Below, piece by piece: positions 15,255-23,303 of a stretch of 64,000 nucleotides of DNA. Every line of letters starts with the position of its first letter. Position 1 is the stretch's first letter. Under the pieces are notes generated by a model. The model was not told the origin of the DNA, searched no databases, and saw only the letters and a list, made by a program, of their open reading frames with translations. Both the position numbers and the translations under genes were made by a program. The stretch spans positions 1 through 64,000 of the forward strand of contig JAJQEV010000118.1 in assembly GCA_021201475.1 (NCBI GenBank). The letters run 5' to 3'. This DNA comes from Clostridiales bacterium (GTDB lineage: Bacteria; Bacillota; Clostridia; Oscillospirales; Oscillospiraceae).

Positions 15255-16031
15255 TTACAGCGTGAAGAGCCGCTTGCTCAGCTCCAGGTGGACGCCGGAC
15301 GGGTCGCTGTTTTGGAAGGTAATCTGTCCCTCGCGGTCAGGGCGGTTTCGGAGGCCACCCTGCTCCAGCAGGAACCGGGTCTCCCTGGCTGCTCCGGCGC
15401 CTCCGTCATAGAACCGCACCCTGGGGCCAAGCACCCGCGCCATGTCCGCCTGGAGGAAGGGATAGTGGGTGCAGCCCAGCACCACGGCGTCCACAGGGTC
15501 GGCCAGGTAGGGGGCCAGCAGCTGACGCAGGAAGGCGTCCAGCTCCGGTGTGTGGAACTTCCCGGCTTCCACGAACTCCATCAGGCCGGGCGCGCCCAGG
15601 GGAATCAGCTCCGCCTGGTTCTGATACCGCTCCATCAGGGTGCGGCACTTCCCCTGGTGAATCGTCAGGTCGGTGGCGAGAATCAGGATGCGCCCGCCGG
15701 GGTTGCCCTCCACTGCGGGCTTGATGGCGGGCTCCAGGCCGATCATGGGGACGCCCGGATAGGCCTCCCGCAGGGTACGGATGGCCGCGCTGGTGGCGGT
15801 ATTGCAGGCCACCACCACCGCCTTCGCCCCCACCTCCAGCAGATGGGCTACATGGGCATGGGTCAGCGCCCGGACCTCCTCCACCGAGCGGACGCCGTAG
15901 GGGGCGTTGGCGCTGTCGCCGAAGAAAAGATAGTCCTCATTCGGCATAAGCCTGTACAGCTCCCGCAGCACGCTGATGCCGCCCATGCCGGAGTCAAACA
16001 CGGCAACAGGGCTTGTTCGCTTGTCTGTCAA
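15255..16031 (-). CDS. murI: Glutamate racemase MurI
   Basis: 258-residue cofactor-independent racemase that supplies D-glutamate for peptidoglycan. The first motif PVAVFDSGMGGISVL, the two catalytic cysteines (VVACNTATSA and LGCTHYPFL), and the DSANAPYG segment are all present. I take the TTG at 16031 because AGGAGG sits eight bases upstream; a TTG 30 bases further up has no such site. Promoter TTGACT-16-TATAAT with an extended TG lies at 16079-16106. Confidence 0.95.
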   Translation of the reverse strand: MTDKRTSPVAVFDSGMGGISVLRELYRLMPNEDYLFFGDSANAPYGVRSVEEVRALTHAHVAHLLEVGAKAVVVACNTATSAAIRTLREAYPGVPMIGLEPAIKPAVEGNPGGRILILATDLTIHQGKCRTLMERYQNQAELIPLGAPGLMEFVEAGKFHTPELDAFLRQLLAPYLADPVDAVVLGCTHYPFLQADMARVLGPRVRFYDGGAGAARETRFLLEQGGLRNRPDREGQITFQNSDPSGVHLELSKRLFTL

Positions 16032-16078
16032 GGCCCACACCTCCTGTCCCGGCTCCGGCAAACGATTCGCTTGCCGAT

Positions 16079-16106
16079 ATTATAGCACACTTTCCCCAAT
16101 AGTCAA
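16079..16106 (-). promoter_or_regulatory. Promoter of murI
   Basis: Minus-strand TTGACT (16101-16106), 16-base spacer, TATAAT (16079-16084) with an extended -10 TGC. Confidence 0.7.
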
Positions 16107-16176
16107 AGGAATCTGACGGGAACCGTCCGGCTGCGCCCCGGCAAGGGGCAAATCCCGCCTCCCGTCAAAGAGGGGC

Positions 16177-16206
16177 TTGCCAAAAGGGACGGATTCGCGG
16201 TATACT
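16177..16206 (+). promoter_or_regulatory. Promoter of larB-larC
   Basis: TTGCCA (16177-16182), 18-base spacer, TATACT (16201-16206), 120 bases before larB. Confidence 0.6.
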
Positions 16207-16328
16207 AAAGGAACCGGGCGCGCCTGCTTGCCGGTGATTCGGCGGGGGCAGTTGGCCGCAGCGGTGGCCTTACCGCCCCACAGACAGGCCCAGTCGGGCG
16301 ACGCACCCCATCGGGAGGGAGATTCGGC

Positions 16329-17093
16329 ATGGATGCCAGAGAAGTTTTGGAACAGGTTCAGCAGGGAACCATAAGCATAGAGGAGGCGGAACGTTTCTTC
16401 CGCCGGGAACCCATCGAGGAGGTGGGCGGCTACGCCAGGCTGGACACCCACCGGAAACTGCGCTCCGGCTTTGCCGAGGTGGTCTATTGCAGCGGCAAGA
16501 CGGTGGAGCAGCTCTCGGCCATCTTCGCCCGGCTGTACGAGGCGGAGGGGGAGGCCTTCGGCACCCGGGCCAGCCCGGAGCAGTATGAGGCCGTAGCCCG
16601 CCGCTATCCCCAGGTGAAGTACGATTCCCTCTCCCGCATCCTGAAAATCGAGGGGCCGGAGAAGGCCCACACCGGCTGCATCGCCGTCTGCACCGCCGGC
16701 ACGGCGGACATCGGCGTGGCGGAGGAGGCCGCCCAGACGGCGGAATACTTTGGCTCCCATGTGGAGCGAATCTACGATGTGGGGGTCAGCGGGCTGCACC
16801 GGCTGCTGTCCCGGCTGGAGGACATCCAGAAAGCTAACTGCGTCGTCGCCGTGGCGGGGATGGAGGGGGCCCTGGCCAGTGTGCTGGGGGGCCTGGTGGA
16901 CAAACCTGTGATTGCGGTGCCCACCTCCGTGGGCTACGGCGCCAACCTGGGAGGTATCTCCGCCCTGCTGACCATGATCAACTCCTGCGCCAACGGCATC
17001 GCCGTGGTGAATATTGACAACGGCTACGGCGCGGGCTACATCGCTACACAAATCAACCGAATTGCAACGCAAAGCGAGGGGAAAGCGACATGA
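16329..17093 (+). CDS. larB: Nickel-pincer cofactor biosynthesis protein LarB
   Basis: 254-residue carboxylase/hydrolase that acts on nicotinic acid adenine dinucleotide in making the nickel-pincer cofactor. The N-terminal segment has VLEQVQQGTISIEEAERFF, and the C-terminal PurE-like fold shows GTADIGVAEEAA, DVGVSGLHRLL, VAGMEGALASVLGGL and PTSVGYGANLGG, all typical. GGGAGGG precedes the ATG. It overlaps larC by four bases. larA and larE are not in the window, so the enzyme served by the cofactor is not known here. Confidence 0.93.
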   Translation: MDAREVLEQVQQGTISIEEAERFFRREPIEEVGGYARLDTHRKLRSGFAEVVYCSGKTVEQLSAIFARLYEAEGEAFGTRASPEQYEAVARRYPQVKYDSLSRILKIEGPEKAHTGCIAVCTAGTADIGVAEEAAQTAEYFGSHVERIYDVGVSGLHRLLSRLEDIQKANCVVAVAGMEGALASVLGGLVDKPVIAVPTSVGYGANLGGISALLTMINSCANGIAVVNIDNGYGAGYIATQINRIATQSEGKAT

Positions 17094-17932
17094 AACTGTA
17101 TCTGGAATGTGCGTCGGGCATCAGCGGCGATATGACGGTGGCCGCCCTGCTGGACTTAGGCGCGGACGAGGGGGTGCTGCGGCAGGCCCTCGTCAGTCTC
17201 CCGGTGGAGGGGTACCGGGTGGAGGTCAGCCGGGTGTCCAAGGCCGGACTGGACGCCTGCGACTTCGCCGTGCTGCTGGACGACGCCCACGAAAACCACG
17301 ACCACGATATGGAGTACCTCCACGGTCACAGCCATGACCGTGACTATACGCACGGCCATGAGCATGACGAGGAACACGACCATTCCCACGGCCATGACCA
17401 CCCCCACGCCCACGAGCATCGGAGCCTGCCGGACATCCTGCAAATCATTCAGGCGGGGGCGCTGACGTCCGGAGCCAAGGCGCTGGCGGAGCGCATTTTC
17501 ACCATCCTGGCCCAGGCGGAGGCCCAGGCCCACGGCGTACCCCTGGAGCAGGTCCACTTCCACGAGGTAGGAGCAGTGGACTCCATTGTGGACATTGTGG
17601 CCGCCGCCGTCTGCCTGGACGACCTGGGTGTCACCGAGGTGGTGGTGCCCGTCCTGAACGAGGGCACCGGCTTTGTCCGCTGCCAGCACGGGAAGCTCCC
17701 TGTGCCGGTGCCCGCCACGCTGAACATTGCGGCGCAGCATGGGCTAAACCTCCATATCCTCCCGGTGGAGGGGGAACTGGTCACCCCCACCGGCGCAGCC
17801 ATTGTGGCGGCAGTGAAAACGGAGGATGCCCTGCCGGAGCGCTTTCGTGTGATAAAGACCGGCTACGGCGCGGGCAAACGGCACTACAGCGTCCCCAGCC
17901 TGCTGCGGGCCATGCTGATCGAGCCGATATAA
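17090..17932 (+). CDS. larC: LarC N-terminal part only (LarC1), nickel insertion
   Basis: 280-residue protein that would insert nickel into the pincer cofactor in a CTP-dependent step. It begins MKLYLECASGISGDMTVAALL, carries a histidine-rich stretch (16 His in about 42 residues, ~64-108) for nickel, then HFHEVGAVDSIVDIV and ELVTPTGAAIVAA, and ends at KRHYSVPSLLRAMLIEPI. Full-length LarC has ~420 residues with a second domain, LarC2. Neither alternative frame after the stop encodes it before a terminator and the tRNA-Ser promoter. LarC2 may be encoded elsewhere. ATGA overlap with larB. Confidence 0.9.
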   Translation: MKLYLECASGISGDMTVAALLDLGADEGVLRQALVSLPVEGYRVEVSRVSKAGLDACDFAVLLDDAHENHDHDMEYLHGHSHDRDYTHGHEHDEEHDHSHGHDHPHAHEHRSLPDILQIIQAGALTSGAKALAERIFTILAQAEAQAHGVPLEQVHFHEVGAVDSIVDIVAAAVCLDDLGVTEVVVPVLNEGTGFVRCQHGKLPVPVPATLNIAAQHGLNLHILPVEGELVTPTGAAIVAAVKTEDALPERFRVIKTGYGAGKRHYSVPSLLRAMLIEPI

Positions 17933-17948
17933 CCGGAGGCTTCCGGAA

Positions 17949-17982
17949 GGGCCTGCCGCCGAACTCTTTCGGCGGCAGGCCC
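17949..17982 (+). terminator. Probable terminator of larB-larC
   Basis: GGCCTGCCGCCG pairs with CGGCGGCAGGCC around AACTCTTT. The T run after it is poor (GGGTTTGT), so strength is uncertain. Confidence 0.55.
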
Positions 17983-18031
17983 GGGCGGGTTTGTACCGTC
18001 CGAAAAATCCCGGTTCTTTCCGGAAAAAAGC

Positions 18032-18060
18032 TTGACAAAGGGTCGGATTTGCGGTATAGT
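18032..18060 (+). promoter_or_regulatory. Promoter of the tRNA-Ser pair
   Basis: TTGACA (18032-18037), 17-base spacer, TATAGT (18055-18060). Confidence 0.88.
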
Positions 18061-18089
18061 AAATAAGCACTTGCGAGGTGCACCGATTT

Positions 18090-18178
18090 GGAGAGATGTC
18101 CGAGCGGTTTAAGGAGCCAGTCTTGAAAACTGGTGATACGGCAACGTACCGTGGGTTCGAATCCCACTCTCTCCGCCA
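18090..18178 (+). tRNA. tRNA-Ser (anticodon TGA)
   Basis: 89 bases with encoded GCCA end, anticodon loop CTTGAAA, long variable arm, T-loop GTTCGAAT; acceptor GGAGAGA pairs with TCTCTCC. Confidence 0.96.
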
Positions 18179-18222
18179 AAGTCTTTCCTACAACTTGACA
18201 GTCACGTTGATTCTACCTTTTT

Positions 18223-18313
18223 GCGGAAGTACTCAAGAGGTCGAAGAGGCGCCCCTGCTAAGGGCGTAGGACGGGCAACCGTCGCGAGGGTTCAAATCCC
18301 TCCTTCCGCGCCA
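18223..18313 (+). tRNA. tRNA-Ser (anticodon GCT)
   Basis: 91 bases with encoded CCA, anticodon loop CTGCTAA, long variable arm; acceptor GCGGAAG pairs with CTTCCGC. 45 bases after the first tRNA-Ser, so the two are probably one transcript. Confidence 0.96.
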
Positions 18314-18355
18314 GAAACCCACCGGGATAATTCATTCCGGTGGGTTTCTTTTTTT
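18314..18355 (+). terminator. Terminator of the tRNA-Ser pair
   Basis: GAAACCCACCGG and CCGGTGGGTTTC arms followed by seven T. Confidence 0.9.
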
Positions 18356-18375
18356 GCGTCTGGGCGCAGGCGGGG

Positions 18376-18855
18376 TCATCCGGCCCCTTCGGTGTAGAAG
18401 CAGTAGTGGGCGGTGCCGTTCCACTTCCTGGCGCTGTTCCATCTGGCGGTGACCTCGTAAACATAGTCCCCGTCCTCCCGAAGGGTGAAGGTCAGGCCCT
18501 TTGTCTCCACCGCCTCGCCGTCGGGGATGTCGTCGGCGCACCAGTTGTCCACGCTCCAGCACTGGACGGTGATTTTGTCCGGCGAAACCTCCGCGCTGAC
18601 GGTGACGGCCCCGCCGGAGGCGTTCAGGGCGGGCATCCATTCCTGACACCAGAGCGGGTGGGCCGAGTCGGACGAAATGCCCGCCCAGCTTTCGCCGTCC
18701 TCATACTCCCAGGAGTAGGTGCCTAGCATGGCCTCTGCCGAGGCTCCGCTGCCTGCCGTGACGGTCAGGGCGGGGGGCGAAGTGCGGATACTGCCGCAGC
18801 CCGTCAGGGTCAGCAGCAGGGCCAGGGCCAGCAATCGGATGAGATGCTTCTTCAT
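18376..18855 (-). CDS. Putative lipoprotein, 159 residues
   Basis: Signal peptide with lipobox: MKKHLIRLLALALLLTLTGC, Cys 20 being the predicted lipidated residue. The mature part (~139 residues) has the pattern of a small beta-rich domain with several Trp (LGTYSWEYEDG, CQEWMP, WSVDNWCADD, ARWNSARKW) and no recognised family. It should sit on the outer face of the membrane. GGAGG precedes the ATG. It is transcribed alone; the neighbour upstream is the AraC gene on the same strand, 65 bases away. Confidence 0.75.
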   Translation of the reverse strand: MKKHLIRLLALALLLTLTGCGSIRTSPPALTVTAGSGASAEAMLGTYSWEYEDGESWAGISSDSAHPLWCQEWMPALNASGGAVTVSAEVSPDKITVQCWSVDNWCADDIPDGEAVETKGLTFTLREDGDYVYEVTARWNSARKWNGTAHYCFYTEGAG

Positions 18856-18920
18856 GGTGATTCCTCCTTTTTTAGGTTCTACTCATAAAGACGCAAAACG
18901 GAGCGGGGCGGTTGCGCGGT

Positions 18921-19898
18921 TTAAAACTTTTTCTCCGCCTCCCGCTGCCGGTACTCCACCGGGGAGCAGCCGTACTTCTCCCGGAAGCGGCGGTAAAAGT
19001 AGCTGCTGTTCCGATAGCCGATGCTGTCCAGAATGGCCTCCACCGTCAGGGGGGTATTGGCCAGCAGGTAGGCCGCCTGCTGGAGTTTCCGCTGCTGGAG
19101 CAAATCCTTGAAGCTGCCTCCGGCGTGCTTCGTCAGCAGGCGGCTCAGGAAATAGGTGGGGCAGTCCAGCCGGGCGGAGACCTCTGCCAGGGTGCCGGAT
19201 TTATAGTGGGTGTCGATGTATTTCAGGGTCAGGAACACCAGGTTCTGCTCCTGCTGATCGGGGTCGTCCCGGCTGATGGACTCCGCATACCGGGACAGAT
19301 TCAGCAGCAGCAGGCCCATGGTGGTCTGGTTCAGGGTATTGGTACCGCTGCCGCCGTGGAGCAGCGTCCACACCATGTTCTCCATCAGATTTTGCACCGG
19401 CAGAAGGTCTTTCGCCGGAATGTACAGATAGTGGGCGTCCGTTCCCGTCCCGGACAGGGTGGAGAGGAGGAAGTCCCGCAGCACGTTTTCCCGCTCGATC
19501 ATAGAGATGGAGCGGTCAAAGAACTCCGGCAGGATGATGAAGTTCACCGCGATGTCCTCCCGCCCGGCGGGGAGAATTTCATGGTACATCCCCTGGTTCA
19601 GGAACAGCAGGTCGCCCTCCTCCAGGGTGACGGTCTCAGTGTCGTTCAGAATGTGGCTGGTCGTGCCGGAACACATATACACCAGCTCCACATAGTTGTG
19701 CCGGTGCCGGGGGAAGTGGATGAACCGGGTGTGGGGGCGAATCTCGATGAGCTGCCCCTTCTCCAGCAGCTTCCGGCTGTCCACCACAAATTCCCGGCGG
19801 GAGGTATACAACTCCCGCTGAATGCGCTGGCTGCCGTCCAGGATGGCCTGTTCCTCCGCCGTGATGGGGCGAAGTTGGGAGAGCAGGGCTTCGTTCAT
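18921..19898 (-). CDS. AraC-family regulator, divergent from the rhamnose operon
   Basis: 325 residues. The N-terminal part has a cupin-like sugar-binding region with HFPRHRHNYVELVYMCSG and ILNDTETVTLEEGDLLFLNQG. The C-terminal ~100 residues carry the double helix-turn-helix (LAEVSARLDCPTYFLSRLL, then SIGYRNSSYFYRRFREKYG). Genes of this kind beside rhamnose operons act as RhaR/RhaS-type activators, so it is the likely regulator of the operon starting at 20054; this is context-based. Direct repeats spaced 22 bases lie between the two start sites (19961-19991). Confidence 0.88.
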   Translation of the reverse strand: MNEALLSQLRPITAEEQAILDGSQRIQRELYTSRREFVVDSRKLLEKGQLIEIRPHTRFIHFPRHRHNYVELVYMCSGTTSHILNDTETVTLEEGDLLFLNQGMYHEILPAGREDIAVNFIILPEFFDRSISMIERENVLRDFLLSTLSGTGTDAHYLYIPAKDLLPVQNLMENMVWTLLHGGSGTNTLNQTTMGLLLLNLSRYAESISRDDPDQQEQNLVFLTLKYIDTHYKSGTLAEVSARLDCPTYFLSRLLTKHAGGSFKDLLQQRKLQQAAYLLANTPLTVEAILDSIGYRNSSYFYRRFREKYGCSPVEYRQREAEKKF

Positions 19899-19960
19899 TG
19901 GGGATCCCTCCTCGGATGATAGGGTACCTCTATTCTACCACACCCCGCCGCAAATCGCAA

Positions 19961-19991
19961 ATAAAGTCCCTCGTTTCATTTGATAAAGACC
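19961..19991 (+). promoter_or_regulatory. Candidate AraC-type operator before the rhamnose operon
   Basis: ATAAAGTCC at 19961 and ATAAAGACC at 19983 are direct repeats 22 bases apart (two helical turns). They lie just upstream of a TACAAT -10 (20015-20020) that lacks a good -35 box, as expected of an activator-dependent promoter. Confidence 0.5.
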
Positions 19992-20053
19992 TTCTTTTTT
20001 CTGTCCGGCGGCGCTACAATAGCAGTATCAAATAAGCAAAAGGAGGGATTCCA

Positions 20054-21505
20054 ATGAGTAACTACTGTCTGGCCATCGACATCGGCGCCTCCTCCGGGCG
20101 GCACATCCTCGGTTCCGTTCAGGACGGGGTCATCACCCTGGAGGAGGTTTACCGGTTTGACAACAGACAGCTGCGGAAAAACGGCCACGACTGCTGGGAC
20201 TTGGACAACCTGTGGAACGGCATCCTCGGCGGCCTGAAAGCCTGCAAAGCCGCCGGAAAAATCCCGGCCACTGTTGCCATCGACACCTGGGCGGTGGACT
20301 ACGTCCTCTTAGACGGGGCGGACAACCTGCTGGGGGACGCTGTCGCCTACCGGGACAGCCGTACCCAGGGGATGGACAGCGTGCTGGAGGAGAAGCTGTC
20401 CCCCAGCGAACTGTATGCCCGTACCGGCATCCAGAAGCAGAGCTTCAACACCATCTACCAGCTTTTGGCCCAGCAGCGGGAGCATCCAGAGCAGCTGGAG
20501 CAGGCCAGTAGCCTGCTGATGATTCCGGACTACTTCCACTTCCTGCTTACCGGGGTCAAAAAGCAGGAGTACACCAACGCCACCAGCACCAACCTGGTGA
20601 ACGCCGCCGCCAGGACCTGGGACTATGATTTGATTCGCGCCCTGGGCCTGCCGGAGGGGCTGTTCGGCCCCCTGTCCATGCCCGGCGAGACGGTGGGGGA
20701 ACTGCTGCCGGAGATTCAGGCGGAGGTGGGCTTTAACGCCACCGTCGTCCTCCCCGCCACCCACGACACCGGCTCCGCGTTCCTCGCCGTTCCTGCGAAG
20801 GACGACAACGCGGTCTACCTCTCCAGCGGCACCTGGTCTCTGCTGGGGGTGGAAAATGAGCAGCCCATCACCAATGAGGCCAGCCGGGCCCAGAACTTCA
20901 CCAACGAGGGCGGGGCCTGGTACCGCTACCGCTACCTGAAAAACATCATGGGGCTGTGGATGATTCAGTCCATCCGCCGGGAGCTGAACGGCATCAGCTA
21001 TGTGGCGGGGAAGAATACCTTCACCGGCACCGGGCGGCAGTGGAGCTTCCCCGACCTGATTGCCGCAGCCCAGGAGGCGCAGGACTTCCCCTCTGTGGTG
21101 GATGTGGACGACGCCGGGTTCCTGGCCCCCGACAGCATGATACAGGCTGTCAAGGACTACTGCGCCAAAACCAATCAGCCCGTCCCGGAGACGGTGGGAG
21201 AGGTCATGCAGTGCGTCTATGTCAGCCTGACCCGCCGCTACGCCGAGGCCATCCGTGACTTGCAGCAGCTCACCGGCAAGACCTACACAAGCATCAACAT
21301 CGTGGGCGGCGGCTGTCAGGACGGCTACTTGAACCAGATGACCGCCAACGCCACCGGATTGCCCGTCTACGCCGGGCCGGTGGAGGGCACCGCCATCGGC
21401 AACCTGCTGGTGCAGTTCATCAAGGCAGGCGAGTTTGACAGCTTACAGGCGGCCAGAGATGCGATCCGAAAGAGCTTCGTCATTCAGGAAGTACGGCCCA
21501 TGTGA
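20054..21505 (+). CDS. rhaB: Rhamnulokinase RhaB
   Basis: 483-residue FGGY-family kinase phosphorylating L-rhamnulose at C1. Motifs: AIDIGASSGRHILG for phosphate binding, IDTWAVDYVLLD, YRDSRTQGM, ATHDTGSAFLAVP, SSGTWSLLGVE, and the C-terminal ATP loop NIVGGGCQDGYLNQMTANA. These residues (GASSGR, DTWxVD, SSGTWSL) are characteristic of the rhamnulokinase branch rather than xylulo- or fuculokinase. AAAGGAGGG precedes the ATG. It is first of four genes rhaB-isomerase-rhaM-rhaD, divergent from an AraC regulator. Confidence 0.93.
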   Translation: MSNYCLAIDIGASSGRHILGSVQDGVITLEEVYRFDNRQLRKNGHDCWDLDNLWNGILGGLKACKAAGKIPATVAIDTWAVDYVLLDGADNLLGDAVAYRDSRTQGMDSVLEEKLSPSELYARTGIQKQSFNTIYQLLAQQREHPEQLEQASSLLMIPDYFHFLLTGVKKQEYTNATSTNLVNAAARTWDYDLIRALGLPEGLFGPLSMPGETVGELLPEIQAEVGFNATVVLPATHDTGSAFLAVPAKDDNAVYLSSGTWSLLGVENEQPITNEASRAQNFTNEGGAWYRYRYLKNIMGLWMIQSIRRELNGISYVAGKNTFTGTGRQWSFPDLIAAAQEAQDFPSVVDVDDAGFLAPDSMIQAVKDYCAKTNQPVPETVGEVMQCVYVSLTRRYAEAIRDLQQLTGKTYTSINIVGGGCQDGYLNQMTANATGLPVYAGPVEGTAIGNLLVQFIKAGEFDSLQAARDAIRKSFVIQEVRPM

Positions 21506-21520
21506 AACGGAGGTTATGCA

Positions 21521-22939
21521 ATGTTAGTCAACACAAAAGCGAAGGTAGGCGTCTTTTCCATCGCACTGGGGGCCTACCTGCCCCAGTTCCCCTCCCTAGT
21601 GCCGGAGTTCCAGGCACAGTATGAAGCGTTCAAACAGAGCATCCCGGACACGGTGGACATCGTGGACGGCGGCATAGTCACAACCAAGGAGCAGTCCCAG
21701 GCTGCGGGCGACCTGTTCCGGGCGGCGGATGTGGATTTGGTGTTCTTGCAGCTCCTGACCTACGCTACTTCTTACAATATGCTCCCCGCCGTGAAGGATT
21801 TGGACGTGCCGGTGGTGCTGGTGAACGTCCAGAAGCTGAAAGCGCTGGACTATGACCACACCGACATTGCCTCCTGGCTGGGCGAAGGCTACGCCTGCGG
21901 CGCGGTAGGCGAGATGGTGGCCGACCTGGAGCGGTTCGGCAAGCGCCACGCCGTCATCACCGGCGTGGTGGAGGGGGGCGACCCCGCCGTGCAGGCCGAG
22001 ATTGAGGACTGGTGCAAGGCGGCCCAGGTGCGCCGCCGCTTCCGCCAGACCAACATCGCCCAAATCGGCCGCCCCTATCCCGGCATGATGGATTTGTATA
22101 TCGACGAGTCCAACCTGTACCGCCGGATGGGCCTCTACACGAAGCAGTTCGACTGGGAGAAGATGTGGGCCATTGCCGACAACGTCACCGATGAGGATGC
22201 CATCCGCGCCAAGGCCCAGGACATCCTGGACACCTTCGACATCGAGGGCGGCGGCAGCATCGAAGAGGTCTGGGAGATGGCGAAGTACGTCGTCGCCTTT
22301 GAACAGTGGGTGCAGGACGAGCAGCTGGGCCTTATCGCCTCCCACTACGACGGCTACGCTCAGGGCAAGGCCGGCGTGCTGGACAGTATGCTCATCCCCG
22401 CCTTCTCCATGCTCATCAAGCAAGGCACCGCCTGCGCCGTGGAGGGCGACATGAAGGTGGCCATGGCCATGAGCATCCTCAAGACCATCTCCGGCACCGG
22501 CCAGCTGGCGGAGATGTACTCCATCGACTTCAATGACGACATCGCCATCATCGGCCACAGCGGCTCCGGCGATGCCGACATCTCCGACAGGAAGCCCACC
22601 ATGAAAATCGTGAAGGTGTTCCACGGCAAGACCGGCGGCGGCTACCTGACCCAGTTCTACCCCTACACCGGCCCCGTGACCTACCTGGCCATCACCCAGG
22701 ACGGCAACGGCAGCTTCAAGTTCGTGGTGGCGGAGGGCGTCAACGAGGAGGGCAAGATCCTCTCCTTTGGCGACACCAATATGCGTACCCGCTTCACCTG
22801 CGGGGCGCGGGAGTTCGTCACCCGCTGGAGTGAGTGCGGCCCCACCCACCACTTCGCCGCGGCCACCGGGCGGCACATCGACACCGTTTTGAAGGTTGCG
22901 AAGATTTTGAACGTGCCGGTGGACATCGTCACCCGGTAA
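21521..22939 (+). CDS. L-arabinose/L-fucose-isomerase-family sugar isomerase
   Basis: 472 residues, of the AraA/FucI-type isomerase superfamily: a two-domain enzyme beginning KVGVFSIALGAYLPQFPSL with a substrate-site Glu pair and metal-binding region, and a C-terminal segment with GPVTYLAI and CGPTHHFAAATGRH. The operon has no recognisable RhaA (TIM-barrel rhamnose isomerase), so this protein most likely converts L-rhamnose to L-rhamnulose in its place. That is an inference from position between rhaB and rhaM; arabinose or fucose as substrate cannot be excluded. 15 bases after rhaB, with GGAGG before the ATG. Confidence 0.8.
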   Translation: MLVNTKAKVGVFSIALGAYLPQFPSLVPEFQAQYEAFKQSIPDTVDIVDGGIVTTKEQSQAAGDLFRAADVDLVFLQLLTYATSYNMLPAVKDLDVPVVLVNVQKLKALDYDHTDIASWLGEGYACGAVGEMVADLERFGKRHAVITGVVEGGDPAVQAEIEDWCKAAQVRRRFRQTNIAQIGRPYPGMMDLYIDESNLYRRMGLYTKQFDWEKMWAIADNVTDEDAIRAKAQDILDTFDIEGGGSIEEVWEMAKYVVAFEQWVQDEQLGLIASHYDGYAQGKAGVLDSMLIPAFSMLIKQGTACAVEGDMKVAMAMSILKTISGTGQLAEMYSIDFNDDIAIIGHSGSGDADISDRKPTMKIVKVFHGKTGGGYLTQFYPYTGPVTYLAITQDGNGSFKFVVAEGVNEEGKILSFGDTNMRTRFTCGAREFVTRWSECGPTHHFAAATGRHIDTVLKVAKILNVPVDIVTR

Positions 22940-22946
22940 GCCCGCC

Positions 22947-23264
22947 ATGGAACGGTATGCGTGGAAGGGGCGCATCCGCCCCGGAAAGCAGGCGGAGTAC
23001 AAGCGCCGCCATGACAACATCTGGCCGGAGATGAAGCAAGTCCTGAAGGACGCCGGTATCTGCCATTACAGCATTTGGATGACCGGGGACGAACTGTTCG
23101 GCTACTACGAGTGTGAACAGGGCATCGCCTACGCCGCCAAAGTGCAGGCGGAGAGCGAGGTGGTGGCCCGCTGGGACGAGTACATGAAAGATGTGCTGGA
23201 AATGGAAAAGGACCCGGAGACCGGCGCGCAGCCGCTGCTGACCCAGGTTTTTTGGCTGGAATAA
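22947..23264 (+). CDS. rhaM: L-rhamnose mutarotase RhaM
   Basis: 105-residue ferredoxin-like-fold enzyme interconverting the alpha and beta anomers of L-rhamnose. The start MERYAWKGRIRPGKQAEYKRRHDNIWPEM contains the family's catalytic His and conserved Tyr/Trp, and CHYSIWMTGDELFGYYEC and the C-terminal TQVFWLE complete the signature. It begins seven bases after the isomerase stop. Presence of RhaM supports rhamnose rather than arabinose or fucose as the operon's substrate. Confidence 0.95.
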   Translation: MERYAWKGRIRPGKQAEYKRRHDNIWPEMKQVLKDAGICHYSIWMTGDELFGYYECEQGIAYAAKVQAESEVVARWDEYMKDVLEMEKDPETGAQPLLTQVFWLE

Positions 23265-23303
23265 ACACAATACAGTTTGACAGTTAGAAAGGATGGACAC
23301 ACA

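Noticed and set aside
17933-18031. Programmed frameshift adding LarC2 to LarC
   Set aside because: Both alternative frames after the stop give only 30-40 unrelated residues before stops and a tRNA promoter.
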